Shown: one piece after another, positions 32,106-40,705 of the stretch
How positions within the stretch are numbered: the stretch's first letter is position 1
How the letters are laid out: the number at the start of each line of letters is the position of its first letter
Assembly: GCF_001011035.1 (NCBI RefSeq)
Contig: NZ_CP011492.1
Coordinates: 7,185,447 to 7,249,446, forward strand
Length of the DNA: 64,000 nt
Source of the DNA: Streptomyces sp. CNQ-509
GTDB lineage: Bacteria; Actinomycetota; Actinomycetes; Streptomycetales; Streptomycetaceae
Reading direction: 5' to 3'
Program-made: the position numbers and the translations under genes
The notes under the pieces: model-generated
What the model saw: only the letters and a program-made list of their open reading frames with translations
Told to the model about the DNA's origin: nothing
Database searches by the model: none

Positions 32106-33371
32106 TCAGGTGCGGCGGGCGAGCCGTGCGTACTGCGGGCCGCTGAGCCCGTACGACCAGCCGGCCGCGGCGACCGGGTCGTCGATGCCGGCGGGCACGC
32201 TCAGCCCGTACCGGCGGCGCCGCCCGTCGGGTTCGACGGAGCCGTTGACGACGAGCAGGACGCGCCCGGGTGTGCCCCACACGCGCCGCGGCACGTGGTA
32301 GAGGTGCAGGTGGGACCGGGGGTTGCCGGGGTCGGGGGCCTGCGCGAGCAGGTGCAGTCCCGCTCGGTCGACGTACGTGTCCCAGCCGATGCGCTCGATG
32401 GCGCAGCGGCGCACCTCGACGTTCGGCTCGCGGTGGATCCGCGCCACCGTCGGCTCCGTGACGACCCACCGCGGCACGGCGGTGCCGTGCAGCGCGTACA
32501 CCTCGGCACCGTCGCCGTACCGGACGGCGGGGCGGCCGGGGTGGTGCAGCCGCAGTTCGCCGTGGCGGGCGCCGGGCAGCGGCTCCGTGTGCACCTCGGC
32601 GGGCCGCTCGGCGACGACGCACACCCCGTCACCGGGCCACCACCAGCCGGCGGCGCGGGCCAGGGCGGCCCACAGGGCGAGTTGGCGGGTGTCGGCGGCG
32701 CGGTAGGCGGCGAGGCCGAGGCGGGCGTGGATGTCGTAGTGCCCGATCCAGTGCGCGTCGTGCTGGCCGTGGAAGGTGAGCCCGAGCGGTCCGGCGTCGG
32801 CGGCCGGCAGCAGGGCGGTGCGGATCGCGGGCCGCGGGCCGTCGAGCAGCGTGGCGGAGAGCGGGTCGTGGACGGCGGTCCACAGGACGTCGCGCAGCGC
32901 GTACCCGTCGCTGAGCGCGTCCTCGGCCGTCATGGTGTGCGCGACCTGGTGCCATGCCGGGCGCGGGCGGTGCCCCACCGACCAGGGGCGCGGGACGCGC
33001 CGGTCCAGCCGGGTGCGCAGCGCGGAGAGCAGCGACGCGAGCCGGGAGGCGACGGGCCAGTCCGCCCACCGCGCCGGGGCGTCGGCGGCCCGCAGCCGCG
33101 GGCGGGCGAAGGCGGGTTGCTCGTCCCGCAGCGCCGGCGGGGCCGCCGCGGGGGAGGGGATCCAGACGAACCGCGGTGGCGGCGCGCCCGCCAGGCCGTA
33201 GAGCCCGGTGACGGCGGCTTCTGCCGCCGGCCGGTCCGCGGGCAGGGTGGAGAAGGCGTGCCCCAGCCAGTCGTCGCGCAGGGCGACGGCGAGGGACAGG
33301 CGTTCGCGGGAAGAGGAGAGTGAACCGTCGAAGCGGGGAGAAGCCCCGCGCGCAGAGGTCACCGCGGTCAC
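32106..33371 (-). CDS. DUF6745-like protein
   Basis: A protein of about 421 aa. The C-terminal region has the pattern ALHGTAVPRWVV, then NVEVRRCAIERIGWDTYVDRAG, LHLYHVPRRVWGTPGRVLLVVNGSVEPDG, known from actinobacterial DUF6745 proteins, which often carry repeats upstream. The middle has FHGQHDAHWIGHYDIHARLGL and a Trp-rich GWWWPGDGVCVVAERP. No function is known. The start is uncertain: GTG 33371 or GTG 33362; neither has a strong ribosome site. Confidence 0.65.
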   Translation of the reverse strand: MTAVTSARGASPRFDGSLSSSRERLSLAVALRDDWLGHAFSTLPADRPAAEAAVTGLYGLAGAPPPRFVWIPSPAAAPPALRDEQPAFARPRLRAADAPARWADWPVASRLASLLSALRTRLDRRVPRPWSVGHRPRPAWHQVAHTMTAEDALSDGYALRDVLWTAVHDPLSATLLDGPRPAIRTALLPAADAGPLGLTFHGQHDAHWIGHYDIHARLGLAAYRAADTRQLALWAALARAAGWWWPGDGVCVVAERPAEVHTEPLPGARHGELRLHHPGRPAVRYGDGAEVYALHGTAVPRWVVTEPTVARIHREPNVEVRRCAIERIGWDTYVDRAGLHLLAQAPDPGNPRSHLHLYHVPRRVWGTPGRVLLVVNGSVEPDGRRRRYGLSVPAGIDDPVAAAGWSYGLSGPQYARLARRT

Positions 33372-33567
33372 CAGAGGGAGGCGGTGTGCGCCTTTCCGTG
33401 AGTCATGGCGGCCAGGGTGCCAGCGGCGGCGCGGGGGCGCAAGGGGATTACGGGCCGCGAGCGCGGGCCGGCGCCGTGGCGGGGAAAGGGCGCGGCGCCG
33501 CCGCGCCGCCGTGTGATCGAGTGCGGGGAGAGGACGTCGTAGCGCGAAAAGGGGCAGGTGAACGCTC

Positions 33568-34467
33568 GTGGTCTTCGTGGAGGTGCCGCTGACGGCGGCG
33601 GTACGGGAGGCGACGGGCGTCACCGGCTTCGCGGAACGGCTCTACGGCGGCGAGGAGTCCGCCGCCTGGCGGGTCGGCGCGCACGTGGTGCGGATCGGCG
33701 CGTACGACAAGGACACCGCGGAGACGGAATGGTGCCACCGCGTCGCGGTCGCCGCGCAGACCGGCGGTTGCCCCGAGGCGGTCGCCCCGTTGCCCATCCC
33801 GGGCCGGGACGGCGCCACGGTCGTACGGGTCGAGGGCCGCACGGTGTCGCTCTGGCCGTACGTCGACGGGGTCTGGGCCGACGGCGACGACCCCCGCTCC
33901 GCGACGGCCGCGGCCCGCATGCTGGCCCGTCTGCACCGCGCGCTGGCCGGCGCCCGACTGCCGCCCCGGCCGCGGCGGAACTTCCTCGAAGCCGGCCTCG
34001 CCGGCGACGAGGCGTACAACGACCCGCGGCTGCACGACCCGCAACTGGACACGTGGCTGGCCGGGTTCACCGCCCGCGCGCTGCCGCGCCACGCCCTGCA
34101 CGGCGACTACTACCACGGCAACCTGCTGGTCGACCGCGGTGACCCGGCGCGGATCGTCGCCGTGCTCGACTGGGACGAGTCCTTCGTCGCCCCGCCGGAG
34201 GTGGAGGTGGGCGGCGCGGCGCTGGAGTTCGCCGACGAGTTCTGCGAGAACCCGGCGGACGCGCGCCGGTTCGCCGACGCCTACCGGGAGGCCGGCGGCA
34301 CCGCCGAGGCGCTGGACGAGGAGACGCTGACGCAGTTGATGCGGCACCGGCTGCGGCGCGAGGGCGCGTACTTCGCGCTCGCCGTGGCCCGGGGCGTCCG
34401 GCACGACGAGGAGGACCTGGAGTACCACCGGCGCCGCATGGAGGCGTTCGCCAGACTCCGGCCGTAG
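33568..34467 (+). CDS. Aminoglycoside phosphotransferase-family kinase
   Basis: A 299-aa APH/choline-kinase-fold protein. The Brenner-type catalytic loop is HALHGDYYHGNLLVDRGD and the metal-binding Asp is in VAVLDWDESFVAPPEVEVG. A lysine-like N-lobe is not clear (HVVRIGAYDKDTAETEW). Such proteins phosphorylate small molecules (homoserine, choline, fructosamine, antibiotics) and the substrate cannot be told. GTG 33568 follows GGCAGGTGAACGCTC. Confidence 0.82.
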   Translation: MVFVEVPLTAAVREATGVTGFAERLYGGEESAAWRVGAHVVRIGAYDKDTAETEWCHRVAVAAQTGGCPEAVAPLPIPGRDGATVVRVEGRTVSLWPYVDGVWADGDDPRSATAAARMLARLHRALAGARLPPRPRRNFLEAGLAGDEAYNDPRLHDPQLDTWLAGFTARALPRHALHGDYYHGNLLVDRGDPARIVAVLDWDESFVAPPEVEVGGAALEFADEFCENPADARRFADAYREAGGTAEALDEETLTQLMRHRLRREGAYFALAVARGVRHDEEDLEYHRRRMEAFARLRP

Positions 34468-34540
34468 CCCTGCGCGCGTGAGCGGGGGGTGCCGGCAAAT
34501 CGGGTTGTCCGGCGGCACGGCGGCCGACTACGTTGCCGAG

Positions 34541-35197
34541 GTGGAACAATTCGTGCCCTCCTGGGCGGCGTTGCGCGCCGCGGTCGCGGGTCTGAGAGAC
34601 GAGGACTTCGCACAGCCCTCCGGCTGCACCGGCTGGCTCGTCCGCGACCTCGCCTCCCACCTCGTGATCGACGCGCAGGACGTGCTCATCACCCTGGTCA
34701 CCCCCGCCGACGGCGAGCCGACGGTCGACGCGGCGCGCTACTGGCACGTCAGCGACGAGCCGCCGACCGGCGCGGACCCCCTCGACGCACTCACCGTCCG
34801 GCTGGCGGCGGCGTACGAGGATCCGGCGCTGCTGAAGTTCCACCTCGACGACGTCGGCTCCGCCGCGGGCCGGGCCGCGCAACTCGCCGACCCGGCGCTG
34901 CGGGTGAGCACGCAGGACATGGTCCTCACCGCGGGCGACTACCTCGCGGCGTACGTCCTGGAGTGGACCCTGCACCACCTCGACCTGACCGCGCACCTCC
35001 CCCACGTGCCGGGACCGCCCGCCGCGGGCCTGGCCGACACCCGGGCCCTGCTGGAGCGGATCGCGGGCGCGGCGTTCCCGGCGTCCTTCACGGACACCGA
35101 CGCCCTCCTGATCGCCACCGGCCGCCGCACCCCCACCGAAGCGGAACGCACCGCCCTCGGCCCCCTGGCGGCGAAGCTCCCCCTGATCCTGGGCTGA
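34541..35197 (+). CDS. DinB/maleylpyruvate isomerase N-terminal domain protein
   Basis: A 218-aa protein (if GTG 34541 is the start) of the mycothiol-dependent maleylpyruvate isomerase/DinB four-helix family: FVPSWAALRAAVAGLRDEDF, SGCTGWLVRDLASHLVIDAQDVLI, and YLAAYVLEWTLHHLDLTAHLP supply the conserved His residues of the metal site. Many actinobacterial members are thiol-dependent transferases of unknown role. A GTG at 34478 would add 21 residues; neither start has a good ribosome site. Confidence 0.75.
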   Translation: MEQFVPSWAALRAAVAGLRDEDFAQPSGCTGWLVRDLASHLVIDAQDVLITLVTPADGEPTVDAARYWHVSDEPPTGADPLDALTVRLAAAYEDPALLKFHLDDVGSAAGRAAQLADPALRVSTQDMVLTAGDYLAAYVLEWTLHHLDLTAHLPHVPGPPAAGLADTRALLERIAGAAFPASFTDTDALLIATGRRTPTEAERTALGPLAAKLPLILG

Positions 35198-35271
35198 CCG
35201 TGGACCGGCGGCCACGGCCCTACGGGACCGGAGGCCGCCGCCGCACGCGGGGGAGGCCCGCAGGTCACCGC

Positions 35272-35868
35272 CTAGCCGGCGCCGATGCGGGCCAGGACGT
35301 CGTCCGGCAGCGGGCAGGGCTCCTCCCTCGGCAGCAGCGCGGCCGCCTCCTCGCGCCGCCGCTCCCGCAGCAGCGCGCGCACTTCCCGCGCGAGCGGCGT
35401 GACGTCCTCGATCCCGCGGATCCACTCCTCGACGTACCCACCGACCGCGGGACCGGAGAGCCCGATCTGGATCGCGCGCCGCTCCAGCGGCCGCAGAGCC
35501 GTGTCCCGCTCCGGATCCCACTGGATCCGCACCGGGCTGGTCCTCTTCGCCGCCAGCCAGTCCTCCCGGGTGGCGTACACGCGGCCGTCGTGGTGGCTCA
35601 GGCAGGAGTGGCGCAGCGCCCACTCGAAGCCCCGCCGGCTGATCTCGACGGCCAGCACGCGCTCCTGGCCGGGCTTCTCCGCCCAGCCGCAGCGGTACAT
35701 CATCCACAGGAACGACGGCTTGATCCACGTCATCCGCTCGCGCTTGAACGGCGGCACGAACGTGCCCGCCCGCAGCGCCGGCCCGGCGACGGCGGGCGCG
35801 TACGCCTGGTAGACGGTGACCGTGTCCGCGGTCTGCCGCGCGCGGACCTGCCGTGCTTCCGTCGTCAT
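35272..35868 (-). CDS. DUF4291 family protein
   Basis: A 198-aa protein with DUF4291 signatures: YQAYAPAVAGPALRAGTFVPPFKRERMTWIKPSFLWMMYRCGWAEKPGQ is the core region (about residues 20-68), then ALRHSCLSHHDGRVYATREDW and VRIQWDPERDTALRPLERRAIQIGL. The family is widespread and uncharacterised. The ATG at 35868 overlaps the stop of the hydrolase gene (ATGA), so the pair is translationally coupled. Confidence 0.87.
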   Translation of the reverse strand: MTTEARQVRARQTADTVTVYQAYAPAVAGPALRAGTFVPPFKRERMTWIKPSFLWMMYRCGWAEKPGQERVLAVEISRRGFEWALRHSCLSHHDGRVYATREDWLAAKRTSPVRIQWDPERDTALRPLERRAIQIGLSGPAVGGYVEEWIRGIEDVTPLAREVRALLRERRREEAAALLPREEPCPLPDDVLARIGAG

Positions 35869-36734
35869 GCCGGCAACTCCTCCGCCCGCGTGGGGGATCC
35901 GGTCAGGAACGCCGCCGTGGCCGCCGTGAAGAGCGCCGGGTCGTCCAGCCACGGGTGGTGGCCCGCGGCGGGCTGGACGGCACAGCGGGCGTTCGCGAAG
36001 AGGGCCGCGTACGCGGCCATCGCCGGGGGCGGCGAGTTGACGTCCACCTCCCCGGCGAGGACCAGCGCGGGGGCGGTCAGGCGGGCCAGGGCGGCGCGGG
36101 TGGCGGGCGGGTCGTAGGCGCCGGGGGCGCCGTAGGCGGCCGCGGCTTCGGCGTTGCGGTCCTCGCCGGACGCGGCGTCCAGGGCGCGGGCCGCGTCGTC
36201 CCAGCGGCCGTGGAAGAACGGTGCGATGGCGCCGCGTTCGCCGCCGCGGCCGGCGGTCAGGTCCGCCAGCGCCGCGTACGCCCCGGGGAACCACGGCTCC
36301 GCCGCCCGCAGCCGGGCCGCCGCCAGCCGGTCCTCCGCGGTGACGTCGATGCCGACCGCCGCGACGCTCGGCGTGATCAGCGCGAGCCGGCGGACGCGCT
36401 CGGGGTGGCGGGCCGCGTAGAGCACCGCGAGGTTGGCGCCGGCGCAGTGCGCGAGCAGGTCGAGGCGGTCCAGACCGAGGTGCGCGCGCAGCGCGTCGAC
36501 GTCGGTGACGAGGCGGTCGCAGCGGTACGACGCGGGGTCGGCCGGGGTGGCGGAGTCGCCGGTGCCGCGCGGGTCGAGGCGGATCAGCCTGCGGTGCGCG
36601 GTCAGCCCGCCGAGGTCGCCGAGGTAGGCGGAGGACTGCATGGGCCCGCCCGGCAGGCAGACGACGGGCGCGCCGTCGCCACCGGAGTCGTGGTAGGCGA
36701 GCGCGGTCCCGTCGGGGGCGGTGAAGTCCTTCAT
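35865..36734 (-). CDS. Alpha/beta hydrolase with a cysteine nucleophile
   Basis: A 289-aa proline-iminopeptidase-like alpha/beta hydrolase: oxyanion segment VVCLPGGPMQSSAYLGDLGG, LIRLDPRGTGDSATP, and catalytic Asp and His in LAGEVDVNSPPPAM and AAGHHPWLDDP. The nucleophile elbow reads LLAHCAGANLA, so Cys97 replaces the usual Ser of GxSxG and the first Gly is Ala. A Cys nucleophile is known in dienelactone hydrolase but is rare in this branch. It forms an operon with the DUF4291 gene and is divergent from an ArsR-type regulator. Confidence 0.85.
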   Translation of the reverse strand: MKDFTAPDGTALAYHDSGGDGAPVVCLPGGPMQSSAYLGDLGGLTAHRRLIRLDPRGTGDSATPADPASYRCDRLVTDVDALRAHLGLDRLDLLAHCAGANLAVLYAARHPERVRRLALITPSVAAVGIDVTAEDRLAAARLRAAEPWFPGAYAALADLTAGRGGERGAIAPFFHGRWDDAARALDAASGEDRNAEAAAAYGAPGAYDPPATRAALARLTAPALVLAGEVDVNSPPPAMAAYAALFANARCAVQPAAGHHPWLDDPALFTAATAAFLTGSPTRAEELPA

Positions 36735-36836
36735 GGCGACGACCCTGTCAGCGGCGTTCCCCGCGCGGCAACCGGATTCCGGCCCGCCGGCCGGGTGCCC
36801 GCGTACCCGATCGGGCGCGGGCGCCCAGGTCAGCGC

Positions 36837-36856
36837 TTGACAAATTTATTTGTCAA
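36837..36856. promoter_or_regulatory. Palindromic operator overlapping divergent -35 boxes
   Basis: TTGACAAATTTATTTGTCAA is a 20-bp inverted repeat (9-bp arms, 2-bp centre). TTGACA occurs at both ends, reading outward on both strands, so it can overlap the -35 boxes of both the regulator (36872, +) and the hydrolase operon (36734, -). It is the expected site of the adjacent ArsR-type regulator. Confidence 0.7.
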
Positions 36857-36871
36857 GGGAAGTCTTGCGGC

Positions 36872-37570
36872 ATGGAGGACATCGACGTGATCGCGGACCC
36901 GGCCTCGGCCGCCGCCGCCCTGGATCCGGTGCGGGCCCGGCTGCTCGCGGAACTGCGCGCGCCCGCCTCGGCCTCCGCCCTGGCGAGCCGGCTCGGCGTG
37001 CCCCGGCAGCGGGTCAACTACCACCTGCGGCTGCTGGAGAAGCACGGCCTCGTGGAGGTCGCGGGCACCCGCGTCTGGGGCGGGCTGACGGAGCGGCAGC
37101 TCGTCGCCAGCGCCGCCGGGTACGTGGTCTCACCGGAGGCGCTCGGAGCCGCCGCCGGAGGGCCGCGGGCGGACGGCGACCGGCTGTCGGCGGCGTACGT
37201 CGTCGCGCTGGCGGCCCGGGTCGTCGCGGAGGTCGGCGGCATGGCGCGTAACGCCGTGCGCGGACGCAAGCGGCTGCCGGTCTACGGGCTGGACGCCGCC
37301 GTGCGGTTCCGCTCGCCGGCCGACCGGGCGGCGTTCGCCGAGGAGCTGACGGCCGCGGTGAACGGGCTGGTCTCCAAGTACCACGACGAGGCCGCGCCGG
37401 ACGGTCGCTGGCAGCGGCTGACGGTCTCCGTCCACCCCGTGCCGAAGGGCGTCGACCCCGGCGCACCGGAGGCACCGGAGGCATCGCAGGCACCGGAAGC
37501 GACGGACGCGGCGCAGGCGACGGACGTACCGGAGGCGCCGGACGGCGCCGAGGGCGGCGAGCGGCCGTGA
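36872..37570 (+). CDS. ArsR-type winged-helix regulator
   Basis: A 232-aa DNA-binding protein. The winged helix covers about residues 12-75: LDPVRARLLAELRAPASASALASRLG, VPRQRVNYHLRLLEKHGLVEVAGTR. No metal-binding cysteines are present. Residues 95-195 form a dimerisation/ligand domain found in the helix-turn-helix plus SRPBCC operons of actinomycetes. The C-terminal 35 residues are an EAPEA/QATD low-complexity tail. The ATG follows AAGGGAAGTC. Its stop overlaps the next start (GTGA), so the pair is co-translated. Confidence 0.87.
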   Translation: MEDIDVIADPASAAAALDPVRARLLAELRAPASASALASRLGVPRQRVNYHLRLLEKHGLVEVAGTRVWGGLTERQLVASAAGYVVSPEALGAAAGGPRADGDRLSAAYVVALAARVVAEVGGMARNAVRGRKRLPVYGLDAAVRFRSPADRAAFAEELTAAVNGLVSKYHDEAAPDGRWQRLTVSVHPVPKGVDPGAPEAPEASQAPEATDAAQATDVPEAPDGAEGGERP

Positions 37571-38370
37571 CGGACGACGACCCCACGGCCCGCCTCAGCA
37601 GCCACGAGATCACGGTCCCCGGCACCCCCGACGAGGTGTGGCGCGCCATCGCCACCGGGCCGGGACACGCCGCCTGGCTCTTCCCCGCCGACATCGACCC
37701 CGCCGCGGGCGGCGCGATGACCGTGCACCGCGAGCCCTACGGCGAGACCGCGCACGCCACCGTCACCGACTGGGACCCGCCGCACCGCTTCGGCTACGAG
37801 GAGCCCGCGGGCCCCGACGCGCCGCCGCTGGCCACGGAGTTCCTCGTGGAGGCCGCGGGCGGCGGCAGTTGCGTCGTCCGCGTCGTCAACGGCTTCCGCC
37901 ACGACGGCGAGGGCTGGGAGGACCTGGTCGAGGGGGCGGGCGAGGGCTGGCGGATGTCGCTGACCGTCCTGCGCGCCTACCTCACGCACTTCGCCGGCCG
38001 CCCGGCCGGCAGCGTCGGCGTGCTCGTCGGCCTCGGCCTGCCCGCCGCCGAACGGCCCCGCGCCGCCGCCGTCCTCGACCGCCTCCTCGGCGTCGGGGCG
38101 GCCCCCGCCGGCGCCGCGTTCCGCACCCCCGCGGGCGCACCGGAGCTGACCGGCACGGTCGAGGCCAGGAGCCCGGGCTACGTACTGCTGCGCGCCGCCG
38201 AGCCGTACCCCGCGCTGTACGCCTTCTCCTGCTTCCCGATGGCCCCCGGCGCCCCGCTCTCGGTCAACCTCCTCGCCCGCCTGTACGGCGCCCCGCCCGG
38301 CGCCGCCGCACGCGAGGAGGACAGGTGGCGCGCCTGGCTCACCAGCGCCCGCCACGCGTTCGGCAACTGA
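37567..38370 (+). CDS. SRPBCC / AHSA1-like domain protein
   Basis: A 267-aa START-fold protein: N-terminal AHSA1 domain with SHEITVPGTPDEVWRAIATGPGHAAWLFP, GGAMTVHREPYGE and DPPHRFGYEEP, then VVRVVNGFRHDGEGWEDLVEG, followed by a second, weaker domain to the end (SVGVLVGLGLPAAERP). Such proteins bind hydrophobic ligands and are commonly paired with ArsR-type repressors, as here. The GTG at 37567 overlaps the regulator stop. Confidence 0.85.
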   Translation: MTDDDPTARLSSHEITVPGTPDEVWRAIATGPGHAAWLFPADIDPAAGGAMTVHREPYGETAHATVTDWDPPHRFGYEEPAGPDAPPLATEFLVEAAGGGSCVVRVVNGFRHDGEGWEDLVEGAGEGWRMSLTVLRAYLTHFAGRPAGSVGVLVGLGLPAAERPRAAAVLDRLLGVGAAPAGAAFRTPAGAPELTGTVEARSPGYVLLRAAEPYPALYAFSCFPMAPGAPLSVNLLARLYGAPPGAAAREEDRWRAWLTSARHAFGN

Positions 38371-38460
38371 GGACGACGACCCCGAAGGGGGCCGCGTACC
38401 ACCACCGCGTTCGACAACTGAGGACCATCACAGCCGCGTTCGACAAGTGAGGATCATCAT
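38355..38460 (+). repeat. Three direct copies of a stop-codon/ribosome-site unit
   Basis: CGCGTTCGGCAACTGAGGA (38355), CGCGTTCGACAACTGAGGA (38406) and CGCGTTCGACAAGTGAGGA (38435) are near-identical. The first copy is the end of the SRPBCC gene (AFGN-stop). The others repeat that end out of context at spacings of 51 and 29 bp. Each ends in GAGGA, and the third supplies the ribosome site of the next gene. Confidence 0.75.
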
Positions 38461-39211
38461 GCTGCTGAAGGAGAAGAACGCCCTCGTCTACGGTGCCGGC
38501 GGCATCGGCCGCGCCGTCGCGCTGGGCTTCGCCCGCGAAGGCGCCACCGTGCACCTGGCCAGCCGGACCCCCGCGCGCCTGGAGGCCGTTGCCGCGGACG
38601 TGCGCGAGGCCGGCGGGAAGGTGTCGACGGCCGCCGTCGACGCGCTGGACGAGAGCGCCGTCGACGCGCACGCCGACGCCGTGGCCAAGGAGGCGGGCAG
38701 CGTCGACGTCTCCATCAACCTCGTCTCCGTGGGCGACATCCAGGGCACGCCCCTGGCCGAGATGACGCTGAGCGACTTCGAAGCGCCCGTCCGCAACGCC
38801 GTACGCACCACCTTCCTGACCTCGAAGGCCGCCGCCCGGCACATGATCCGGCAGAAGTCCGGCGTGCTGCTCACCTTCGGCGGCGTCGGCGACCCGATGC
38901 ACGACTACTTCATCGGCGGCTTCCAGGTCGCGCTGAGCGCCGTCGACATGCTGCGCAAGCAGTTCGCCGCCGAACTGGGCCCGCACGGCGTGCGCGTCGT
39001 CGGGCTGAAGACCGGCGGTATCCCGGAGTCGATCCCCGAGGGCTTCGAGGGCCGCGACGAACTGGTCGCCTCGCTGGTCGAGCCGACCATGCTGGGCCGG
39101 ACGGCGACGTACGAGGACGTCGGCAACGCCGCCGCGTTCGCGGCCTCCGACCGGGCCGCGTCGATCACGGCGGCCGAGCTGAACATCACCTGCGGTGCGA
39201 TCGTGGACTGA
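38459..39211 (+). CDS. SDR family protein with degenerate catalytic residues
   Basis: A 250-aa Rossmann-fold short-chain dehydrogenase relative. The cofactor motif is ALVYGAGGIGRAVALGFAREG, and INLVSVGDI replaces the NNAG motif. Where SDRs have Ser, Tyr and Lys, the aligned stretch is TFGGVGDPMHDYFIGGFQVALSA, with Phe155 for Tyr and Leu159 for Lys. It may therefore bind nucleotide without classical catalysis. ATG 38459 follows GTGAGGATC; a GTG at 38447 would add four residues. It probably belongs to the ArsR/SRPBCC operon. Confidence 0.82.
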   Translation: MLLKEKNALVYGAGGIGRAVALGFAREGATVHLASRTPARLEAVAADVREAGGKVSTAAVDALDESAVDAHADAVAKEAGSVDVSINLVSVGDIQGTPLAEMTLSDFEAPVRNAVRTTFLTSKAAARHMIRQKSGVLLTFGGVGDPMHDYFIGGFQVALSAVDMLRKQFAAELGPHGVRVVGLKTGGIPESIPEGFEGRDELVASLVEPTMLGRTATYEDVGNAAAFAASDRAASITAAELNITCGAIVD

Positions 39212-39252
39212 ACCGTTCCGCGGCGATCGAAAAATGTGCAGATGGGCTGACT

Positions 39253-39266
39253 CGGGAGCGCTCCCA
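39253..39266. promoter_or_regulatory. CebR-type operator (one mismatch)
   Basis: CGGGAGCGCTCCCA differs from the CebR operator TGGGAGCGCTCCCA only at the first base. A further half-site (CGCTCCCA) follows at about 39272-39279. It lies 68 nt before a CebE-like lipoprotein gene. Confidence 0.8.
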
Positions 39267-39334
39267 CGCTACGCTCCCAAGCCACGCCGCGCCCCGTCAC
39301 CGGGAGGGGGCGCGGCGGCTTCCGGGGGAGTCCC

Positions 39335-40678
39335 ATGTGCATACGCCCACGTACCAGCAACCGCACCCGTACCCGCACGTCCCGTGGTCTCGCCGCCGTG
39401 CTGGCCGCCGGCCTCCTCGCCGGCTGCGCGCTGCTCGACGACGGCCCGCCCGCCGCGGAGCCGGACGGGGGAGGCGGCGACGGCGGGCCCGTCACGCTGA
39501 CGGTCGGCGTCTTCGGCGTCTTCGGCTTCGAGGAGGCCGGGCTCTACGACGAGTACGAGAAGCTGTACCCCGACGTCACCATCGTGGAGAAGGCGGCGCC
39601 CAGCAACGAGGAGTACTACCCGGCGCTGCGCGACGCCCTCGACTCCGGCCGCGGGCTCGCCGACATCCAGGCCGTCGAGGTCGGCAACATCAGCGAGGTC
39701 GTCGCCACCCGCGCCGACCGGCTCATGGACCTCGGCACCGCGACCGGCGTCGACGAGGGCGCGTTCCTGCCCTGGAAGTGGGACCAGGCGACGACCGACG
39801 AAAACAAGACCGTCGGCCTCGGCACCGACATCGGCCCGATGGCGGTCTGCTACCGCAAGGACCTCTTCCGCGCCGCCGGGCTGCCGACCGACCGCGAGGA
39901 GGTCGCCGCGCTGTGGTTCTCCGACTGGGAGAAGTACCTCGGGATCGGCGCGGACTACATGGCGAACGCCCCCGCGGGCACCGCCTTCGTCGACTCGGCC
40001 GCCGGCGTCTACAACGGCTCGATCAGCAGCTTCCCCGTGCGCTACTTCGGCCGCGAGGGCGAGGTCATCTACCAGGACAGTCCCGCCGTCGAGGTCTCCT
40101 GGGACCTGGCGATGCAGGCGGCACAGGGTGAAATGACGGCCCGGCTCAAGCAGTTCACCCCCGCCTGGGACGAGGGCTTCGCCGAGGGCGGCTTCGCGAC
40201 CGTCATCTGCCCGTCCTGGATGCTGGGTTACATCCAGGAGAAGGCGGGGCCGGGGGCCGCGGACAAGTGGGACATCGCCACCGCACCCAAGCCCGCCAAC
40301 TGGGGCGGCTCGTTCCTGACGGTCCCCGAGGCCGGCGAGCACCGGGAGGCGGCGGCCCGGCTCGCGGCCTGGCTGACCGCGCCCGAGCAGCAGGCCAGGC
40401 TCTTCGAGAAGCGGGCGAGCTTCCCCAGTTCGCAGGCCGCGTACGAGCTGCCGCAGGTCGCGGACGCCACCCACCCGTACTTCAACGACGCGCCGACCGG
40501 CGAGATCTTCTCCATCGCCGCGAAGAGCATCCCGACCCTCGAACTCGGCGCGAAGGACCAGCCGATCCAGCAGCAGATCACCGACGCGGGCATCCTGCCG
40601 GTCGAGCAGGGGAAGCTGACGCCCACGCAGGCATGGCGGGCGGCGGAGCGGAAGATCGACGCGCTGCTGAACCGCTGA
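39335..40678 (+). CDS. CebE-like sugar-binding lipoprotein, orphan
   Basis: A 447-aa ABC solute-binding lipoprotein with lipobox LLAGC at about residues 27-31. The sequence LTVGVFGVFGFEEAGLYDEYE, ADIQAVEVGNISEVVATRAD, FLPWKWDQATT and VGLGTDIGPMAVCYRKDLFRAAGLPTDREEV closely recalls CebE, the cellobiose/cellotriose-binding protein of the Streptomyces CebEFG importer. No permease or beta-glucosidase gene follows, so it would need permeases from elsewhere. A CebR box sits upstream. ATG 39335 follows GGGGGAGTCCC. Confidence 0.85.
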   Translation: MCIRPRTSNRTRTRTSRGLAAVLAAGLLAGCALLDDGPPAAEPDGGGGDGGPVTLTVGVFGVFGFEEAGLYDEYEKLYPDVTIVEKAAPSNEEYYPALRDALDSGRGLADIQAVEVGNISEVVATRADRLMDLGTATGVDEGAFLPWKWDQATTDENKTVGLGTDIGPMAVCYRKDLFRAAGLPTDREEVAALWFSDWEKYLGIGADYMANAPAGTAFVDSAAGVYNGSISSFPVRYFGREGEVIYQDSPAVEVSWDLAMQAAQGEMTARLKQFTPAWDEGFAEGGFATVICPSWMLGYIQEKAGPGAADKWDIATAPKPANWGGSFLTVPEAGEHREAAARLAAWLTAPEQQARLFEKRASFPSSQAAYELPQVADATHPYFNDAPTGEIFSIAAKSIPTLELGAKDQPIQQQITDAGILPVEQGKLTPTQAWRAAERKIDALLNR

Positions 40679-40705
40679 CGTCACGGGGTCCCGCCGCTGC
40701 CCCCC

